A stretch of DNA of 64,000 nucleotides, from positions 20,339 to 84,338 of the forward strand of contig DASRZM010000094.1 of NCBI GenBank assembly GCA_035686365.1, in the 5' to 3' direction. Of the stretch, positions 62,439 through 64,000 are shown in pieces. The notes under the pieces are model-generated. The model ran no database searches. It was not told the origin of the DNA and was given only the letters and a program-made list of their open reading frames with translations. The DNA comes from DASRZM01 sp035686365. Lineage in GTDB: Bacteria > Pseudomonadota > Gammaproteobacteria > Xanthomonadales > Xanthomonadaceae. The position numbers were made by a program, and so were the translations under genes. Position 1 is the first letter of the stretch. Each line of letters starts with the position of its first letter.

Positions 62439-63276
62439 CGGGGGTCCGGCGGCGTGCGGCGTGCTGGATGCCGCGGATGGCCTGGACCTCGGCATAGAGC
62501 TCTTCGGCCGGCGGAAAGTTGAAATCGCGTTCGAGCAGGGTCGGGCGCAGTCCGAAGGCGTCGTAGGCCGCGCGAAGCAGGTCCCAGACCGGATCGATGA
62601 CGCGGGCGCCGTGGGTGTCGACGATCAGGTCCGGTGCCTCGTTGTAATGACCGGCCACGTGGATGTATGCGATGCGCTCTCCCGGCAGCGCGTGCAGGAA
62701 CTCGAGCGCGTCGTAGCGGTGGTTGACGCTGTTGACGTGGATGTTGTTGACGTCGAGCAGCAGGTCGCAGTCGGCCTCGTGCAGCACCGCGTTCAGGAAC
62801 TCGATCTCGTCCAGTTCCCGGTGCGGGGCCGCGTAGTAGGACACGTTCTCGATCGCGATGCGGCGTGCGAGGATGTCCTGGGTCTGCCGGATGCGTGCCG
62901 CCACGTGGCCGACGGCTTCGGTGGTGAACGGGATGGGCATCAGGTCGTACAGGTGCCCGTCGTCGGTGCAGTAGCTCAGGTGTTCGCTGTACAGCGGCAC
63001 GCGATGCGCGTCGAGGAAGCGGCGCACCCGGTGCAGGAACGGCTCGTCCAGCGGCTCGGGACCGCCCAGCGACAGCGACAGGCCATGGCAGACGAGCACA
63101 TGGCGCTCGCTGAGCTCGCGCAGCGAGCGGCCGAGCCTGCCGCCCACGCCGATCCAGTTCTCCGGCGCGCATTCCAGGAAATCGAAGGCGCCCGGCGGAG
63201 CGGCCCGCAGCGGGCCCAGCAGGGCCCGCCGCAGGCCAAGTCCGGCACTGTCAGGTGCGAGTGCGCGAACCGACAT
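62422..63276 (-). CDS. hvfB: MNIO-family (DUF692) RiPP maturase (HvfB/BufB-like)
   Basis: MNIO enzymes are multinuclear iron oxidases that rebuild cysteine residues of a precursor peptide into sulfur-containing heterocycles or related groups. The 284-residue TIM-barrel protein shows the expected metal-ligand stretches in order: [77 protein letters not shown] and LLERDFNFP. All appear intact. It lies 15 bases after the EGKCG-repeat precursor gene and overlaps the DUF2063 gene. The exact product chemistry (oxazolone/thioamide as in HvfA or thiooxazole as in bufferin) cannot be read from sequence. Confidence 0.92.
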   Translation of the reverse strand: MSVRALAPDSAGLGLRRALLGPLRAAPPGAFDFLECAPENWIGVGGRLGRSLRELSERHVLVCHGLSLSLGGPEPLDEPFLHRVRRFLDAHRVPLYSEHLSYCTDDGHLYDLMPIPFTTEAVGHVAARIRQTQDILARRIAIENVSYYAAPHRELDEIEFLNAVLHEADCDLLLDVNNIHVNSVNHRYDALEFLHALPGERIAYIHVAGHYNEAPDLIVDTHGARVIDPVWDLLRAAYDAFGLRPTLLERDFNFPPAEELYAEVQAIRGIQHAARRRTPDAATA

Positions 63277-63291
63277 CGCAGCTGGTTCCGA

Positions 63292-63675
63292 TCAGGCGTT
63301 GCCGCCGCACTTGCCTTCCTCGCCCTTGTCCTCGCCGCACTTGCCTTCTCCGCACTTGCCTTCCTCACCCTTGTCCTCGCCGCACTTGCCTTCTCCGCAC
63401 TTGCCTTCCCCGCACTTGCCTTCCTCACCCTTGTTCTCGCCGCACTTGCCTTCTCCGCACTTGCCTTCTCCGCACTTGCCTTCCTCGCCCTTGTTCTCGC
63501 CGCACTTGCCTTCCCCACACTTGCCTTCCTCGCCCTGCTTCTCCTCGCCGATCTGCTGGTAGCCGGCGTCGAGGTCTGCGAGCTGGAAGCTGCTGGCCTG
63601 CGCCGACAGCGCGAAGGCACCGATGAAAGCGGCACCCAGGGCCAGCGTAAGCGGCTTGATGGTCTTGTTCGACAT
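63292..63675 (-). CDS. hvfA: Secreted EGKCG-repeat RiPP precursor (HvfA/bufferin-like)
   Basis: This 127-residue precursor has a Sec signal peptide with probable cleavage after AQA at residue 27, and a short leader (SSFQLADLDAGYQQIGEEKQ). Fifteen consecutive five-residue units follow (residues 50-124). Eleven units are EGKCG, supplying all 11 cysteines (53, 58, 68, 73, 78, 88, 93, 98, 108, 113, 123), and four are spacer units E(N/D)KGE. Known relatives have cysteines in EGKCG modified by an MNIO enzyme to bind copper, and act in the periplasm or outside. The ATG at 63675 has GGAGA about 7 bases upstream. It heads the operon with the maturase, DUF2063 and DoxX genes. Confidence 0.92.
   Translation of the reverse strand: MSNKTIKPLTLALGAAFIGAFALSAQASSFQLADLDAGYQQIGEEKQGEEGKCGEGKCGENKGEEGKCGEGKCGEGKCGENKGEEGKCGEGKCGEGKCGEDKGEEGKCGEGKCGEDKGEEGKCGGNA
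63304..63528. repeat. 15-bp tandem repeat within the precursor gene
   Basis: Fifteen in-register 15-bp units encode the EGKCG and E(N/D)KGE pentapeptides. The core CACTTGCCTTC occurs 11 times on the plus strand with only third-position changes around it. The two three-cysteine blocks are 60-bp duplicates differing by few bases. This looks like copy-number change by slippage or unequal recombination. Confidence 0.9.
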
Positions 63676-63695
63676 GATTGTCTCCATTGGAATGT

Positions 63696-63710
63696 GCGGG
63701 CCGTGCCCGC
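63696..63710 (-). promoter_or_regulatory. Hairpin in the leader of the RiPP operon
   Basis: GCGGGC and GCCCGC form a 6-bp stem with a 3-base loop, 21-35 bases upstream of the hvfA start and close to its ribosome-binding site. It might influence translation or stability; no known riboswitch is recognised. Confidence 0.3.
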
Positions 63711-63872
63711 GAACGAAACCGGCCCCACCCGGACCGGGATTGCAAAGCGATTCCCTGCCGTGGCCGCGGCGTCCGTGCGCCGGACCTGAACCTCCCTCCC
63801 GGACCACGCTAGTCCTTCGCCCGGCGGCATTCAAGCCGCGGACGTGAACCCGCATGGTCGGGCCATTGGAGC

Positions 63873-63878
63873 ATTGTA
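63873..63878 (-). promoter_or_regulatory. Candidate -10 element of the hvfA operon
   Basis: TACAAT reads on the minus strand about 198 bases before the hvfA start, without a recognisable -35. The long leader between it and the gene (63676-63870) has no coding signals that I trust. A promoter for an alternative (ECF-type) sigma factor is possible but not visible. Confidence 0.3.
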
Positions 63879-63924
63879 GGGTGGGCGCGTTCCCGCGCCG
63901 GATCGGCGGGAACGGCGAAGCGCG

Positions 63925-63957
63925 AAAAAAGCACGGCGAGCCGAGGCCCGCCGTGCT
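63925..63957 (-). terminator. Minus-strand terminator of a gene beyond the window
   Basis: Read on the minus strand, AGCACGGCG and CGCCGTGCT form a 9-bp stem with a 10-base loop, followed by six T residues. It would end a minus-strand gene lying to the right of position 64000 and insulate the RiPP operon from it. Confidence 0.8.
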
Positions 63958-63960
63958 AGG

Positions 63961-64000
63961 GAACCTCTGAACCTGTTCAGAGGTTCGCGCGCCATGGATG
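63961..64000. repeat. Dispersed palindromic repeat, copy 2
   Basis: GAACCTCTGAAC (63961-63972) and GTTCAGAGGTTC (63975-63986) are perfect 12-base arms two bases apart, followed by GCGCGCCATGGATG. In reverse complement this matches the start of the copy at 6600, including the 19-base CATCCATGGCGCGCGAACC. The element may continue past the window. Confidence 0.65.

Noticed and set aside
63300..63540. Regular short repeats that could be read as a CRISPR array
   Set aside because: Units are 15 bp with no unique spacers, lie fully within an open reading frame with a signal peptide, and encode a uniform pentapeptide. No cas genes are present.
63299..63562. Plus-strand open frame of Pro/His/Leu/Ser repeats
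   Set aside because: It is the antisense reading of the EGKCG repeat gene; it has no ribosome-binding site or sensible fold, and the minus-strand gene has a signal peptide and operon partners.

Overview
The window is chromosomal DNA of a high-GC gammaproteobacterium. The order tpiA-secG-tRNA-Leu-nuoA to nuoN-tRNA-fMet-rimP-nusA-infB-rbfA-truB-rpsO-pnp, and the sequences of NuoD, NusA and RNase T, resemble Xanthomonadales and their relatives (for example Wenzhouxiangella-like bacteria). That placement is an inference from gene order and remembered family sequences. Coding density is high, almost all genes look vertically inherited, and I saw no prophage, transposase, integrase or CRISPR array.

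Layout. 1-5557: the 5' part of typA (minus strand), a small membrane protein, a cyclophilin, a lipoprotein metalloprotease, an aminotransferase, malate dehydrogenase and a LOG-family protein. 5593-11901: 2-methylcitrate cycle genes prpB, prpC and prpD, with three minus-strand genes (a membrane protein, a SleB-like hydrolase, a Vgb-like beta-propeller) and a hairpin-rich spacer between prpC and prpD. 12127-13826: an OmpA-family porin and a secreted protein. 13890-15296: a decayed lipid-modification cluster in which only a DUF1295 membrane protein is intact; its cyclopropane-synthase-like neighbour has lost its whole catalytic core. 15337-21623: a pseudouridine synthase, the threonine-degradation pair kbl/tdh, glmM, a 2-oxoglutarate/Fe(II)-type oxygenase and a short-chain dehydrogenase.

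21757-47046 is the housekeeping core: triosephosphate isomerase, SecG, tRNA-Leu(GAG), the complete 14-subunit complex I operon, initiator tRNA with two terminators behind it, and the transcription/translation operon through pnp. 47198-53303 is a polyhydroxyalkanoate locus: class III synthase phaE-phaC, a MASE1 sensor whose kinase centre is degenerate, and two phaB-type reductases either side of phaR. 53336-60914 carries gluQ, cysZ, htpX, tRNA-Leu(CAG), rnr, rlmB, a cysteine synthase and rnt.

The most striking system is at the right end on the minus strand (60953-63675). It is a four-gene Hvf/bufferin-type RiPP operon: a secreted precursor with eleven EGKCG motifs arranged in a strict 15-bp repeat, an MNIO (DUF692) maturase, a DUF2063 partner and a DoxX-family membrane protein. 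Related systems make cysteine-derived, copper-binding modified peptides. The precursor here seems unusually rich in modifiable cysteines.

Metabolically, threonine breakdown yields acetyl-CoA, the Prp enzymes dispose of propionyl-CoA, and the pha locus stores surplus acyl-CoA as polyester, all feeding or drawing on the central carbon pool that complex I oxidises.
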